Part shown: positions 8,735 to 17,337 of the stretch, one piece after another
How positions within the stretch are numbered: position 1 is the first letter of the stretch
Layout: each line of letters opens with the position of its first letter
Assembly: GCA_016794035.1 (NCBI GenBank)
Contig: JAEUHS010000060.1
Span: 22,128 to 86,127, forward strand
From: Planctomycetota bacterium
Lineage (GTDB): Bacteria; Planctomycetota; UBA1135; UBA2386
Direction: 5' to 3'
Length of the DNA stretch: 64,000 bases
Notes under the pieces: generated by a model
Databases searched by the model: none
Told to the model about the DNA's origin: nothing
The model's input: the letters and a program-made list of their open reading frames with translations, nothing else
Program-made: the position numbers and the translations under genes

Positions 8735-9502
8735 ATGGACCTCTCGCTGTTCCACGACTACGCGACGTCGCTGTTCCTGCACGTGACCCGTGTCGGCGCG
8801 TTCTTCGCCGTGGTGCAGATCTTCGGCCGGCAGGCCGACTCGGTCATCCTGCGGCTGGTGCTGGCGGTGTCGCTGGGCGGCGTGTTCTGGTGGGTCGGCG
8901 ACCAGCAGATCGACACGCCGACCAGCCTGTTCGCGCTCGGCGTCATGGCCGTGCGCGAGGGCGTCGTCGGGATCGCGCTCGGCTTCGCGCTGTCGACGCT
9001 GACGTCGCTGCTGGTCAGCGCCGGCGAGGTCATCAGCATGGAGATGGGCTTCTCGCTGGCGCGCACGATGAACCCCGAGAGCGGCGTCGACGCGACCGTG
9101 GTGTCGCAGCTGCTGCAGGTGCTCGGCTTCCTGCTGATCCTGCACTTCGACCTGCACCACGAGGCGCTGCGCGTGCTCGAGCAGACGTTCCGCGCCTGTC
9201 CGGTCGGCGAGCCGTTCGACATCGCCCCGATCTGGCACGGCCTCGAGACCATGGTCAGCACGAGCGTGCAGATCGCCCTGCAGTACTCGGTGCCGATCCT
9301 CGGGCTGATGTTCCTGCTGTCGGTCGGGCTGGTGCTGCTCGGCCGCGCGGTGCCGGCGATCAACCTGATGGAGTTCGGCTTCGCCCTGCGGGTGCTGCTG
9401 GCCCTGTTCGCGATGTCGATGTTCCTGGTCGAGGGCACGCCGTTCCTGATCCAGAGCTTCCGGGCATTGCTCGACAACGCCCGCCTGATGTTCCCGGTGT
9501 GA
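8735..9502 (+). CDS. fliR: Flagellar export gate protein FliR
   Basis: 255 residues, polytopic, with the FliR/SpaR/YscT family layout. Characteristic stretches are VREGVVGIALGFALSTLTS, VISMEMGFSLARTMNP and the C-terminal VLLGRAVPAINLMEFGFALR. It provides one subunit of the FliP5-Q4-R1 export channel. It lies 19 bp after fliQ and 3 bp before flhB, so it is clearly part of the same operon. Confidence 0.96.
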   Translation: MDLSLFHDYATSLFLHVTRVGAFFAVVQIFGRQADSVILRLVLAVSLGGVFWWVGDQQIDTPTSLFALGVMAVREGVVGIALGFALSTLTSLLVSAGEVISMEMGFSLARTMNPESGVDATVVSQLLQVLGFLLILHFDLHHEALRVLEQTFRACPVGEPFDIAPIWHGLETMVSTSVQIALQYSVPILGLMFLLSVGLVLLGRAVPAINLMEFGFALRVLLALFAMSMFLVEGTPFLIQSFRALLDNARLMFPV

Positions 9503-9505
9503 CCC

Positions 9506-10582
9506 ATGCCGCTCTTCGGTGACGACCAGGGCAAGACCGAACAGCCGACGCCGAACCGGCTGGCCGAGGTGCGCAATCGCGGCGACACGCCGATGTCGAA
9601 GGAGCTGATCCAGGGCGGCGTGCTGATGGTCGCGGCGTGCACGTTCGAGTGGTGCGGCGGCTGGCTCGTCGACTCGTTGAGCCAGGCGATGCGGCGCGGC
9701 CTCGACGTCGATCTCAGCCATCGCTCGCTCGGCGAGGTGTCCGGCGCCTGCCGCGAGGTGATGTCGGCGTTCCTGCTGGTCGTGCCGCCGTTCGCGGCGC
9801 TGGTGACGAGCCTCGTCGTGGCGACGCTGGTGCTCGGCTACGGCCAGATCGGCGTGCGCTGGTCGCGCGAGGTGCTGGGCCTGAAGCTCGAACGCCTGAA
9901 CCCGCTCGCCAACTGGAAGAAGGTGTTCAACGTGCAGGCGCTGGTGCGCACCGGCTTCGCGGTGCTGAAGCTGGCGACCATCGTCGGCGTGCTGTGGTAC
10001 GTGCTCGGCGATCGCTGGCCGATGCTGCTGCGCCTGCACGAACGCCCGTTGTCGGCGGCCGCCGGCGAGATCGGCTCGGTCGCCATGTCGCTGATGTTCT
10101 GGATCGGCAGCGTCGTGTTCGCGATGTCGTTCGTCGACCTCGTCTGGCAGCGCATCTCGTTCAAGAACCGCAACATGATGACCAAGCAGGAAGTCGAGGA
10201 CGAACGCCGGCGCAGCGAAGGCGATCCGACGATCAAGATGCGGCAGCGCCGCGCACGCAACGAACTGATGCGGCAACGCATGATGGACTCGGTGCCGAAG
10301 GCCGACGTCATCGTCACCAACCCGACCCACTTCTCCGTCGCGCTGCGCTACGACCGCACGCGCGACGCGGCGCCGACCGTGGTCGCCAAGGGCGTCGACG
10401 ACATGGCGCTGCGCATCCGCGAGATCGCCCGCGAACACGGCGTGCCGCTGATGGAGGACCCGCCGCTGGCACGCGCGCTGTTCCGCGCCGTCAAGATCGG
10501 CCAGACCATCCCCGAACGCTTCTACCAGGCCGTCGCGACGGTGCTGGGCCACGTGTATCGCCTGAAGGGCCGCAGCGCCTGA
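9506..10582 (+). CDS. flhB: Flagellar export switch protein FlhB
   Basis: 358 residues. The N-terminus has the family hallmark KTEQPTPNRLAEVRNRGDTP, followed by four membrane helices to about residue 215. The cytoplasmic domain carries the self-cleavage site NPTH at residues 272-275 in VIVTNPTHFSVALRY, so autocatalytic cleavage between Asn and Pro, and with it substrate-specificity switching, should be intact. The closing segment PLMEDPPLARALF is typical. It is packed between fliR and flhA. Confidence 0.97.
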   Translation: MPLFGDDQGKTEQPTPNRLAEVRNRGDTPMSKELIQGGVLMVAACTFEWCGGWLVDSLSQAMRRGLDVDLSHRSLGEVSGACREVMSAFLLVVPPFAALVTSLVVATLVLGYGQIGVRWSREVLGLKLERLNPLANWKKVFNVQALVRTGFAVLKLATIVGVLWYVLGDRWPMLLRLHERPLSAAAGEIGSVAMSLMFWIGSVVFAMSFVDLVWQRISFKNRNMMTKQEVEDERRRSEGDPTIKMRQRRARNELMRQRMMDSVPKADVIVTNPTHFSVALRYDRTRDAAPTVVAKGVDDMALRIREIAREHGVPLMEDPPLARALFRAVKIGQTIPERFYQAVATVLGHVYRLKGRSA

Positions 10583-10595
10583 GGCCTGACGAACC

Positions 10596-12638
10596 ATGAC
10601 CGACACCCCGGTGGTGAACCCGCGCAACAGCCTGCTGGCGCTGTTCTTCCTCGGCATCCTCGCGGTGATGCTGATCCCGCTGCCGCCGTTCATGCTGGAC
10701 CTGATGTTGTCGATCAACATCTCGATCAGCCTGCTGATCCTGATGGCGGTCATCAACGCGGGCCGCCCGATCGACTTCAGCACCTTCCCGACCGTGCTGC
10801 TGTTCACGGCGCTGTTCCGGCTGGCGCTCAACGTCGCCTCGACGCGACTGATCCTGCTCGAAGGCGACGCCGGCTCGGTGATCCGCACGTTCGGCGACTT
10901 CGTCGTCGGCGGTCAGCCCGTCGTCGGCGTGGTCGTGTTCCTGGTGCTGGTGGTGATCCAGTTCATCGTCATCACCAAGGGACAGAACCGCATCAGCGAG
11001 GTGACGGCGAGGTTCGCGCTCGACTCGATGCCCGGCAAGCAGATGTCGATCGACGCCGACCTCGGCGCCGGCGTCATCACCAACGAGGAGGCGCAGCTGC
11101 GGCGCCGCGCGCTCACGGCCGAGATGGAGTTCTACGGCGCGATGGACGGCGCCGGCAAGTTCGTGCGCGGCGACGCGATCGCCGGCCTGATCATCACCGC
11201 CATCAACATCGTCGGTGGCCTGACGATCGCGATGGTGCAGGGCTCGCTCGACTTCGGCCAGGCGGTCGAGAAGTACACGATCCTGACGATCGGCGACGGC
11301 CTGGTCGCGCAGATCCCGAGCCTCCTGGTCTCGACCGCGGCCGGCATCCTGGTGACCAAGGGCGCCAACGAGACCGGCCTCGGCCAGGAGATCGGCGACC
11401 AGATGCTCGGCAGCGGTCGCGCCGTGCGCCTGGTGGCGATCGTGCTGCTCGGGCTGTCGCTGCTGCCCGGCATGCCGACGTTCCTGATGGGCTGCATCGC
11501 CGCGGTGCTGTTCACGTTCTCGTCGCACACCGAGAAGGCGCTCGCCGGCAAGAAGGCCGAAGCGGAGGCCGCCGCGGCGCCGGTGGCGTCCGGCGACGCA
11601 CCGCCGGTCGAGGAACTGCTCGGCGTCGACCGCCTCGGCATCGAGATCGGCTACCGGCTGATCGGCCTGGTCGAACACGGCAAGCACGGCGGACTGCTCG
11701 ACCACATCAAGGCGCTGCGGCGGCAGTTCGCGCAGGGCCTCGGCCTGGTCGTGCCGCCGATCCGCGTGCGCGACAACGTGCAGCTCGACCCGAACGCGTA
11801 CCGCATCATGCTCGCCGGTCAGGAGATCGCGCGCGGCAGTCTGCGCGCCGGCCACTTCCTGGCGATGGACCCGAGCGGCACCGCGCAGCCGATCCAGGGC
11901 GTCGAGACGGTCGAGCCCGCGTTCGGCCTGCCGGCCCGCTGGATCGCCGAGGCCGACAAGGACCGCGCCGAACTGCTCGGCTACACGGTGATCGACGCCG
12001 CGTCGGTGCTGATCACGCACGTCACCGAGGTGCTGAAGAAGGTCGCCGGCGAGCTGCTGTCGCGCGACGACGTCAAGGCGCTGATCGACAACCTCAAGAA
12101 GTCGACGCCGGCCGTGGTCGAGGAGCTGATCCCGGGCCAGATGACGCTCGGTCAGGTGCAGCGCATCCTCGCCAGCCTGCTGAAGGAAGGCGTGCCGATC
12201 CGCAACCTGCAGACGATCCTCGAGGCGCTCGCCGACGCCTGCATCGAGACCAAGGACGCGCGCCAGCTGACCGAGCACGCGCGCGCGCGGCTGGCACGCA
12301 CGATCGTCGAGCCGCACCTGGACGCGGTCGGCACGCTGCACGCGGCGTTCCTCGATCCCGAACTCGAACGCAATCTCGCCGAGGCGCTGGCCGGCAACGA
12401 GGGCGTCGCCAACCTGCCCGCCGGCTTCCTCGGCCGCTTCGTCGACCGCACCGCCGAGGCGCTGTCGGCGATGGCGCGCGACGGCCGCGACCCGGTGCTG
12501 GTCACGCGCGCCAACCTGCGGCCGTTCCTCGCCGAGGCGATCGCCGGCGTGATCCCGAACGCATCGGTGCTGAGCTACCAGGAGACCACGCCGGCCAAGA
12601 AGGTCGAGACCGCCCAACGCATCGCCGTCGCCAGCTGA
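10596..12638 (+). CDS. flhA: Flagellar export protein FlhA
   Basis: 680 residues, normal length. About eight transmembrane helices occupy the first 320 residues and include the FHIPEP-family signature region RLALNVASTRLILLEG and the FHIPEP loop EVTARFALDSMPGKQMSID. After an Ala-rich linker comes the cytoplasmic domain that docks chaperone-substrate complexes and forms the nonameric ring (ELLGVDRLGIEIGYRLI onwards; PGQMTLGQVQRILASLLKE). FlhA converts proton-motive force into export. It is followed 16 bp later by flhF. Confidence 0.97.
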   Translation: MTDTPVVNPRNSLLALFFLGILAVMLIPLPPFMLDLMLSINISISLLILMAVINAGRPIDFSTFPTVLLFTALFRLALNVASTRLILLEGDAGSVIRTFGDFVVGGQPVVGVVVFLVLVVIQFIVITKGQNRISEVTARFALDSMPGKQMSIDADLGAGVITNEEAQLRRRALTAEMEFYGAMDGAGKFVRGDAIAGLIITAINIVGGLTIAMVQGSLDFGQAVEKYTILTIGDGLVAQIPSLLVSTAAGILVTKGANETGLGQEIGDQMLGSGRAVRLVAIVLLGLSLLPGMPTFLMGCIAAVLFTFSSHTEKALAGKKAEAEAAAAPVASGDAPPVEELLGVDRLGIEIGYRLIGLVEHGKHGGLLDHIKALRRQFAQGLGLVVPPIRVRDNVQLDPNAYRIMLAGQEIARGSLRAGHFLAMDPSGTAQPIQGVETVEPAFGLPARWIAEADKDRAELLGYTVIDAASVLITHVTEVLKKVAGELLSRDDVKALIDNLKKSTPAVVEELIPGQMTLGQVQRILASLLKEGVPIRNLQTILEALADACIETKDARQLTEHARARLARTIVEPHLDAVGTLHAAFLDPELERNLAEALAGNEGVANLPAGFLGRFVDRTAEALSAMARDGRDPVLVTRANLRPFLAEAIAGVIPNASVLSYQETTPAKKVETAQRIAVAS

Positions 12639-12654
12639 TCCCCCCATTCCCACC

Positions 12655-13659
12655 ATGTTGCTGAAACGCTTCGAAGCCAAGACCCTCCCCCAGGCCCTCG
12701 CGCTCGTGCAGCGTGAGTGCGGCGAGAACGCCCTCGTCGTCGAGACCCGACCGACGCCGAAGGGCTTCCTCGTCGTCGCCGCGCGCCCCGAGCCGGTGCC
12801 GGCACCGACCATGCGCCCGCGCGACCAGGCCGGCGGACACACGCTGCTGTCGAAGTGGACGCGCGGGTTCCAGCCGCTGGCCGAACACGCGACCGACTTC
12901 GGCCTGTCGGGCAACGTGCTGCACGCGGTCGAACGCGCGTTGCTCGGCACGCGCGTCGACCTGTCGCGGCCCGGCGACCCGGCGCTGCCGCAGCTCGCGT
13001 CGCGCATCCTGTCGGCGCTGGTGCACGTGGCCCCCGAGGTCGAGCACGTCGGCGAGCCGCGCTTCCGCACGCTGGCGCTCGTCGGTCCGACCGGCGTCGG
13101 CAAGACCACGACGCTGGCGAAGCTCGCCGGTCGCGCCCGCAGCCGCGGCGAACGCATCGCCATCGTCACGCTCGACACCTACCGCGTCGCCGCCGTCGAG
13201 CAGCTGCGCGCGTTCGCCGACCTGATGGACGTGCCGTTCTCGGTCGCGTTCACGGCCACCGACCTGCGCCGACAGCTGCAGCAGCACCGCGACTGCGACC
13301 GCGTGTTCGTCGACACGACCGGCAAGAGCCCGCGCGACCGCGAGTCGATGCCGGTGCTCGAGGGCAACCTGCGCGCCGGCGGCTGCGCCAGCGTGCTCTG
13401 CCTCGCGGCGGGCACGCGCGCGCGCGACTGCCACGCCGTGTTCGAGGCCTACGAGCCGCTCGGCATCGACGCCGTCTGCCTGACCAAGTGGGACGAGACG
13501 GTGGCGCCCGGCGAGGCGCTGGCGACCGTGGTCGAACGCGGCCTGCCGCTGTCGCACCTCTGCATCGGCCAGGAGGTGCCGGCCGACATCGTCGTCGCCG
13601 ACGCCGGGCAGATCGCGCGCGCGGCGTTCGACTGCGAGCACGCGGAGGCCCAGGCATGA
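12655..13659 (+). CDS. flhF: Flagellar SRP-like GTPase FlhF
   Basis: 334 residues. The N-terminal region MLLKRFEAKTLPQALALVQ is typical of FlhF. The NG domain has P-loop GPTGVGKTTT (residues 144-153), the DTYRVAAVEQLR G2/G3 region, and TKWDE as the guanine-specificity motif. The G3 motif reads DTTGKSPRD where DTAGRS is usual. The B domain is short compared with proteobacterial FlhF. It governs the site and number of flagella together with FlhG. The stop overlaps the flhG start (ATGA). Confidence 0.93.
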   Translation: MLLKRFEAKTLPQALALVQRECGENALVVETRPTPKGFLVVAARPEPVPAPTMRPRDQAGGHTLLSKWTRGFQPLAEHATDFGLSGNVLHAVERALLGTRVDLSRPGDPALPQLASRILSALVHVAPEVEHVGEPRFRTLALVGPTGVGKTTTLAKLAGRARSRGERIAIVTLDTYRVAAVEQLRAFADLMDVPFSVAFTATDLRRQLQQHRDCDRVFVDTTGKSPRDRESMPVLEGNLRAGGCASVLCLAAGTRARDCHAVFEAYEPLGIDAVCLTKWDETVAPGEALATVVERGLPLSHLCIGQEVPADIVVADAGQIARAAFDCEHAEAQA

Positions 13660-14531
13660 GCCGGGACCAGCGCAACGACGTCGATCGCCAGGCGAACGGA
13701 CTCGTCCTGCCGCGTCCCGCCGCCACGCCGTGGCTCGCGGTCGCCGGCGCCAAGGGCGGCGTCGGCAAGACCACGCTCGCGGTCAACCTGGCGCTGCTGC
13801 TGCAGCGCGCCGGCCATCGCACGCTGCTGGTCGACTTCGATCCCGGCTGCGGCAACGTGGCCGTGCACCTGCGGCTCGCCAGCCGTCGCGACCTCGACGA
13901 CGTGGCCAACGGCGTCTGCTCCGCGCACGACGCGCTGGTCGACGGCCCCGGCGGCATCCGCGTGCTGACCGGCCGCTCGGGCGCGACCTCGTTCGCCAGC
14001 GGCGACCGCACGCGGATCGACGCGGCGCTCGATGCCATCGCCGTGCTGGCCCCGGCGTTCGACGTCGTCGTCTGCGACACCGGCGCCGGCATCGGTCCGG
14101 CGACCCTGGCGGTCGCGGCGCGCGCCGACCTGGTGCTCGGCGTCACGACGCCCGACGCGGCGGCGCTGACCGACACCTATGCCCTGTGCAAGGTCCTGCA
14201 CCAGACCGGCCGCGAACTGCCGCACCTGGTCGTGAACCGTGTGCAGAATCGCGACGAGGCGATGCGTACCGCCGCGAAACTCGGCACCGTGGCGCGTCGC
14301 TTCCTCGCCGCCGACGTCGCCCTGTGCGGCTGGGTGGCGCAGGACGCACGGTTCGTGCGCAGCATCGCCGAACAACGGCCGCTGGCGCTGGGCACGGGTT
14401 CGAGCGCGCACGACGAACTGAGCGGTCTGTGCGCCGCCGTGCTGGCGGCGCTGCCGGCGACCACGCGACGCGCACGCCCGGCCGCGATGCCCGCGGCAGG
14501 CGCCGTGCGTCTGCGCCCGGCCGTCGGCTGA
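13656..14531 (+). CDS. flhG: MinD/ParA-type ATPase FlhG (flagellar number regulator)
   Basis: 291 residues with the deviant Walker A box AGAKGGVGKTTLAVNLALLL and switch motif LLVDFDPGCGN; the third motif is VVVCDTGAGIG. The domain is MinD-like, and the position directly after flhF (ATGA overlap) identifies it as FlhG/YlxH/FleN, the FlhF-GTPase activator that limits flagellar number. The last 30 or so residues are Ala/Arg-rich and lack an obvious MinD-type amphipathic helix, so membrane contact may run through FlhF. Confidence 0.9.
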   Translation: MSRDQRNDVDRQANGLVLPRPAATPWLAVAGAKGGVGKTTLAVNLALLLQRAGHRTLLVDFDPGCGNVAVHLRLASRRDLDDVANGVCSAHDALVDGPGGIRVLTGRSGATSFASGDRTRIDAALDAIAVLAPAFDVVVCDTGAGIGPATLAVAARADLVLGVTTPDAAALTDTYALCKVLHQTGRELPHLVVNRVQNRDEAMRTAAKLGTVARRFLAADVALCGWVAQDARFVRSIAEQRPLALGTGSSAHDELSGLCAAVLAALPATTRRARPAAMPAAGAVRLRPAVG

Positions 14532-14613
14532 ACCCGCCTAGGCACCGCAACTTCCCCGCGTCGATCTCAACCCGCGCCAGCGCCGGAGCCGATGAGACGG
14601 TCCGGCAGGATCC

Positions 14614-14877
14614 ATGAAGTCGGGGACAGGCAGCCACGAACTGACGCGTCTTGCGACCGCGTACTGCACGAGCATCGCGTTCGGACTCACGTTCCTGATC
14701 GCGTCGTTCGCCGGTGTCGACGGTGGCACCGCGCTGCTGCGCAGCGTCACGGTCGGCGCCATCGCCCTCGTGCTCGGCTACCTGCTGGCCAGCCCGGTCG
14801 TCGATGCCGTGCTGACGGCGATGGCCCGCGACGAGGCCAGGCGCGAGGCCGACACCCGCAAGGAGGACGACGCATGA
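14614..14877 (+). CDS. Small two-helix membrane protein in the flagellar operon
   Basis: 87 residues. Two hydrophobic segments (about ATAYCTSIAFGLTFLIASF and LRSVTVGAIALVLGYLLAS) are joined by a short polar loop, and the C-terminus is charged. It lies between flhG and fliA, and its TGA overlaps the fliA ATG (ATGA), so it is co-translated with fliA. The family is not recognised. The position is suggestive of a flagellar accessory membrane protein. Confidence 0.65.
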   Translation: MKSGTGSHELTRLATAYCTSIAFGLTFLIASFAGVDGGTALLRSVTVGAIALVLGYLLASPVVDAVLTAMARDEARREADTRKEDDA

Positions 14878-15605
14878 GAGGTGCGACCAAGGTCCGCCGC
14901 TCGATCCCCGAGCGGGATCGCCTCGTCGAGCAGTTCCTGCCGCTGGTGCGCTACGTCGCCGCGCGCCTGCCGGTGACGATCCCGGCGTCGCTCGACCGCG
15001 ACGACTTCTACTCGTGCGGCGTCGTCGGCCTGATGCACGCGGCGTCGACGTTCGATCCGGCGCGCGGCGCGTCGTTCAAGACGTTCGCCTACACCGCGAT
15101 CCGCGGCGCGATCCTCGACGAGGTGCGCAAGCACGACCCGGTGCCACGCAACCGCCGCGACCGGCTGCGCAAGATGGACCGCACCAGCGCCGCGCTGCAC
15201 GCCGAACTGGACCGCGAACCGACCCTGGCCGAACTGGCCGCCGCGATGGACTGCACCGAAGCGGAACTCGACCTCGACCTGCAGGCGCTGCACACCAGCC
15301 GCACGCTGTCGCTCGACGAGAGCTACGGCACCGGCGAGCAACGGCACTCGCTGGTCGACCAGATCGCCGACACCGCCGGCGTCGACCCCGGCGTCCAGGC
15401 CGACGATCGAGAGAGCCTGCAACGGCTGACCAAGGCCATCGCCGGCCTGCCCGAGACCGACCGGCACGTCGTCGTGCTGTACTACCACGAACAGCTCTAT
15501 CTGAAGGAGATCGGCACCATCCTCGGCGTGACCGAATCGCGCATCAGCCAGATCCTGACACGCGCGACCGAACGGCTGCGCCTCAAGCTCAAGGAAGCGG
15601 AGTGA
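14874..15605 (+). CDS. fliA: Flagellar sigma factor FliA (sigma-28 family)
   Basis: 243 residues. Sigma region 2 is recognisable in LVEQFLPLVRYVAARL, DDFYSCGVVGLMHAASTFD and SFKTFAYTAIRGAILDEVRK. Region 3 follows (RRDRLRKMDRTSAALHAEL), then region 4 (LPETDRHVVVLYYHEQLYLK plus the HTH in GVTESRISQILTRATERL). It directs RNA polymerase to late flagellar promoters. A strong AAGGAGG site precedes the ATG and the start overlaps the upstream small gene. No FlgM anti-sigma factor is visible in the window. Confidence 0.95.
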   Translation: MRGATKVRRSIPERDRLVEQFLPLVRYVAARLPVTIPASLDRDDFYSCGVVGLMHAASTFDPARGASFKTFAYTAIRGAILDEVRKHDPVPRNRRDRLRKMDRTSAALHAELDREPTLAELAAAMDCTEAELDLDLQALHTSRTLSLDESYGTGEQRHSLVDQIADTAGVDPGVQADDRESLQRLTKAIAGLPETDRHVVVLYYHEQLYLKEIGTILGVTESRISQILTRATERLRLKLKEAE

Positions 15606-15608
15606 CCC

Positions 15609-15848
15609 ATGGAGAGCCTGCAAGGACTCACCGGCATCGTCGGCGCGACCCGCGTGCACGAACGCAACGGCGGCAACCGAGGCTCCGGCGACGCGTTCCG
15701 CCGCGCCATGCAGGAGCAGGCCGGCGAGCAGTCGGCGGCGGCCGGCGGCGACGGCGACAGCGCGATGCGAACGGAACTTCAGCGCCGGGCCGCGGAAGTC
15801 CGAAGAGACGCCGGGGCGACCTTCCATCACGTCGACGTGATCGCGTGA
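15609..15848 (+). CDS. Hypothetical small protein downstream of fliA
   Basis: 79 residues, polar, with a Gly/Ala/Gln-rich middle and a charged helical segment (MRTELQRRAAEVRRD). It starts 3 bp after the fliA stop with a GGAG-like site, and its codon use matches its neighbours, which supports a real gene. No domain is recognised. Small disordered proteins in this place are often rod- or hook-related or FlgM-like. The FlgM idea was considered, but no diagnostic motif is visible. Confidence 0.5.
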   Translation: MESLQGLTGIVGATRVHERNGGNRGSGDAFRRAMQEQAGEQSAAAGGDGDSAMRTELQRRAAEVRRDAGATFHHVDVIA

Positions 15849-15869
15849 CGGCGCCCGACGGTGCGACCG

Positions 15870-16091
15870 ATGAGCGAACTGCGTGACAACCCTGGCGTGA
15901 TCCGCCGCGACGCCGTGCGCCTCGGCGTGCATCCGGCCCAGATCGACTGCGGCAGCGATGCCGCGGGCAAGCTCACCGGCACGCTCGCCGTCGTGCCGCT
16001 GCTGGACGGCGACCGCGTCGCCGGCTTCGAGATCCGCTGCGGCTGCGGCGCGGCGGCGGTCGTCGAGTGTGTCTACGAGAAGGAGGCATGA
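15870..16091 (+). CDS. Small flagellar-locus protein, unknown function
   Basis: 73 residues with two short beta-rich halves; a CGCGAAA motif stands near the end (RCGCGAAAVVECVYEKE). Start ATG 15870 is preferred; GTG 15861 would add three residues. Its stop overlaps the next start (ATGA) and a strong AAGGAGG-like site for the next gene lies inside its end, which argues for active co-translation. The function is unknown; the Cys-x-Cys could bind metal. Confidence 0.55.
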   Translation: MSELRDNPGVIRRDAVRLGVHPAQIDCGSDAAGKLTGTLAVVPLLDGDRVAGFEIRCGCGAAAVVECVYEKEA

Positions 16092-16609
16092 TGTCCCGCA
16101 CGCATGTTCCCGCCGGTCTCTGTCTCACGCTGTTGCTGCTGGCCGGCTGCCAGTCGGCGTCCGAGCTGATCTACGAGCCCAAGGCGAGCGACCCGCTCGA
16201 CGGCTACGAGGGCAGCCTCGCGCAGGCCGGCATCAACACCGAGATGGACTGGGGCCCGAAGCAGAACCTGCTGCTCAGCGAGTTCAAGACGCTGAAGGAG
16301 ACGCATGCGCGGCTCGAGAAGCGGCTCGAGCAGGTGCTGGCCGAGAACCAGAACCTGAAGAACAACCTGCAGAGCGAAGGCAGTTCGCTGGCGCAGGAGA
16401 AGGCGCTGCGCGCCCAGGCCGAGGCCGAGACCGAACTGCTGCGCCAGCGCCGTCGCGACCTCGAGGCCCGCATCCTCAGCCTGTCGATCGAGAAGGCCAA
16501 GCTCGAGCAGCTGAACCTGCTGGCGAAGATCGACAACCTGCGGCGCTCGCTCGAGCCGGCCACCACCGGCGCGGCCGAGGCCGCCGCGCCGCCGCCGGGG
16601 AACCGCTGA
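16088..16609 (+). CDS. Coiled-coil lipoprotein of the flagellar operon
   Basis: 173 residues. The N-terminus carries a type II signal with lipobox LLLLAGCQS, so it should be lipid-anchored. A long heptad-rich region follows (about residues 65-155, e.g. LEKRLEQVLAENQNLKNNL), predicted as coiled coil, and the C-terminus is Ala/Pro-rich. ATG 16088 overlaps the previous stop; a second ATG at 16091 follows directly. It is coupled to the next lipoprotein gene (TGATG). A role in the cell-envelope part of the motor is inference from position. Confidence 0.75.
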   Translation: MMSRTHVPAGLCLTLLLLAGCQSASELIYEPKASDPLDGYEGSLAQAGINTEMDWGPKQNLLLSEFKTLKETHARLEKRLEQVLAENQNLKNNLQSEGSSLAQEKALRAQAEAETELLRQRRRDLEARILSLSIEKAKLEQLNLLAKIDNLRRSLEPATTGAAEAAAPPPGNR

Positions 16610-17241
16610 TGCGCCCCCTGCACGCGCTCGCCCTGTGCGCCGCGACGCTGCCGTTCGCCGGCTGCAACCTCGAACGGCCGCTGTCGCAGAAGCCGATCAA
16701 CTGCTACCTCGCGGAGCCGACCGACCTCGCCAACGTGCGGCGCATCATGGTGCTGCCGTTCGCGCACGAAGCCGGCGTGCAGGCCGACTGCGTCACGGTC
16801 CGCGACAGCTTCGTCACCGCGCTGCAGAAGCTGCGGCGGTTCGAGGTCGTGCCGTTGCCCGAGGAGGCGCGCGAGGACGACGCCCTGAACGCGTCGATCC
16901 ACCGCGGGCGCCTGTCGACCGACGCGATGGTCCGCCTCTGCGAACGCTATGCGCTCGACGGCCTGCTGGTCGGCACCGTGACCGCCTGGCGCGCCTACAC
17001 GCCGCCGTATCTCGGCATGCGCACGCAGCTGATCTCGGTGCACTCCGGCGCGACGGTCTGGGCCGTCGACGCGATGTACGACTCCAACGACCGCACGACG
17101 GTCAACGACCTGCGCCTGTTCGCCGAGCACTCGCTCAGCGACGACGGTTCGCTGCACGGCTGGGAGATGAACCTGCTGTCGCCGACGAAGTTCACCAACT
17201 ACGTCACCCACCGGTTCGTCGGCACCTGGGTCGAGGGCTGA
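16609..17241 (+). CDS. CsgG/LpoB-like lipoprotein
   Basis: 210 residues with lipobox-like LPFAGCN. The core (RRIMVLPFAH, a helix with VRDSFVTALQKL, FEVVPLPEE, ALDGLLVGTVTAW, and VHSGATVWAVDAMYD) follows the beta-alpha-beta order of the CsgG/GNA1162/LpoB nucleotide-binding-protein-like fold. Such lipoproteins form outer-membrane pores, act in flagellar (FlgP/FlgT-type) or curli complexes, or activate peptidoglycan synthases. The gene overlaps the preceding coiled-coil lipoprotein (TGATG), so the two likely work together. The fold call is moderate, and the role is inferred from the flagellar context. Confidence 0.7.
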   Translation: MRPLHALALCAATLPFAGCNLERPLSQKPINCYLAEPTDLANVRRIMVLPFAHEAGVQADCVTVRDSFVTALQKLRRFEVVPLPEEAREDDALNASIHRGRLSTDAMVRLCERYALDGLLVGTVTAWRAYTPPYLGMRTQLISVHSGATVWAVDAMYDSNDRTTVNDLRLFAEHSLSDDGSLHGWEMNLLSPTKFTNYVTHRFVGTWVEG

Positions 17242-17337
17242 CCCCGACCACGGCGGCCGGCGAACGCGCACGCGGAAGTCGAACGCGGCGGGCGGATCCC
17301 GTATCCTGCTCGCCCCTTCCTCCAGGCACCCGACCGC

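Noticed and set aside
6895..8736. 613-residue open frame on the minus strand opposite fliO-fliP-fliQ
   Set aside because: Highly Arg/His/Gln-rich antisense of well-conserved flagellar genes; an effect of GC-rich third positions. Similar long antisense frames occur opposite most genes here.
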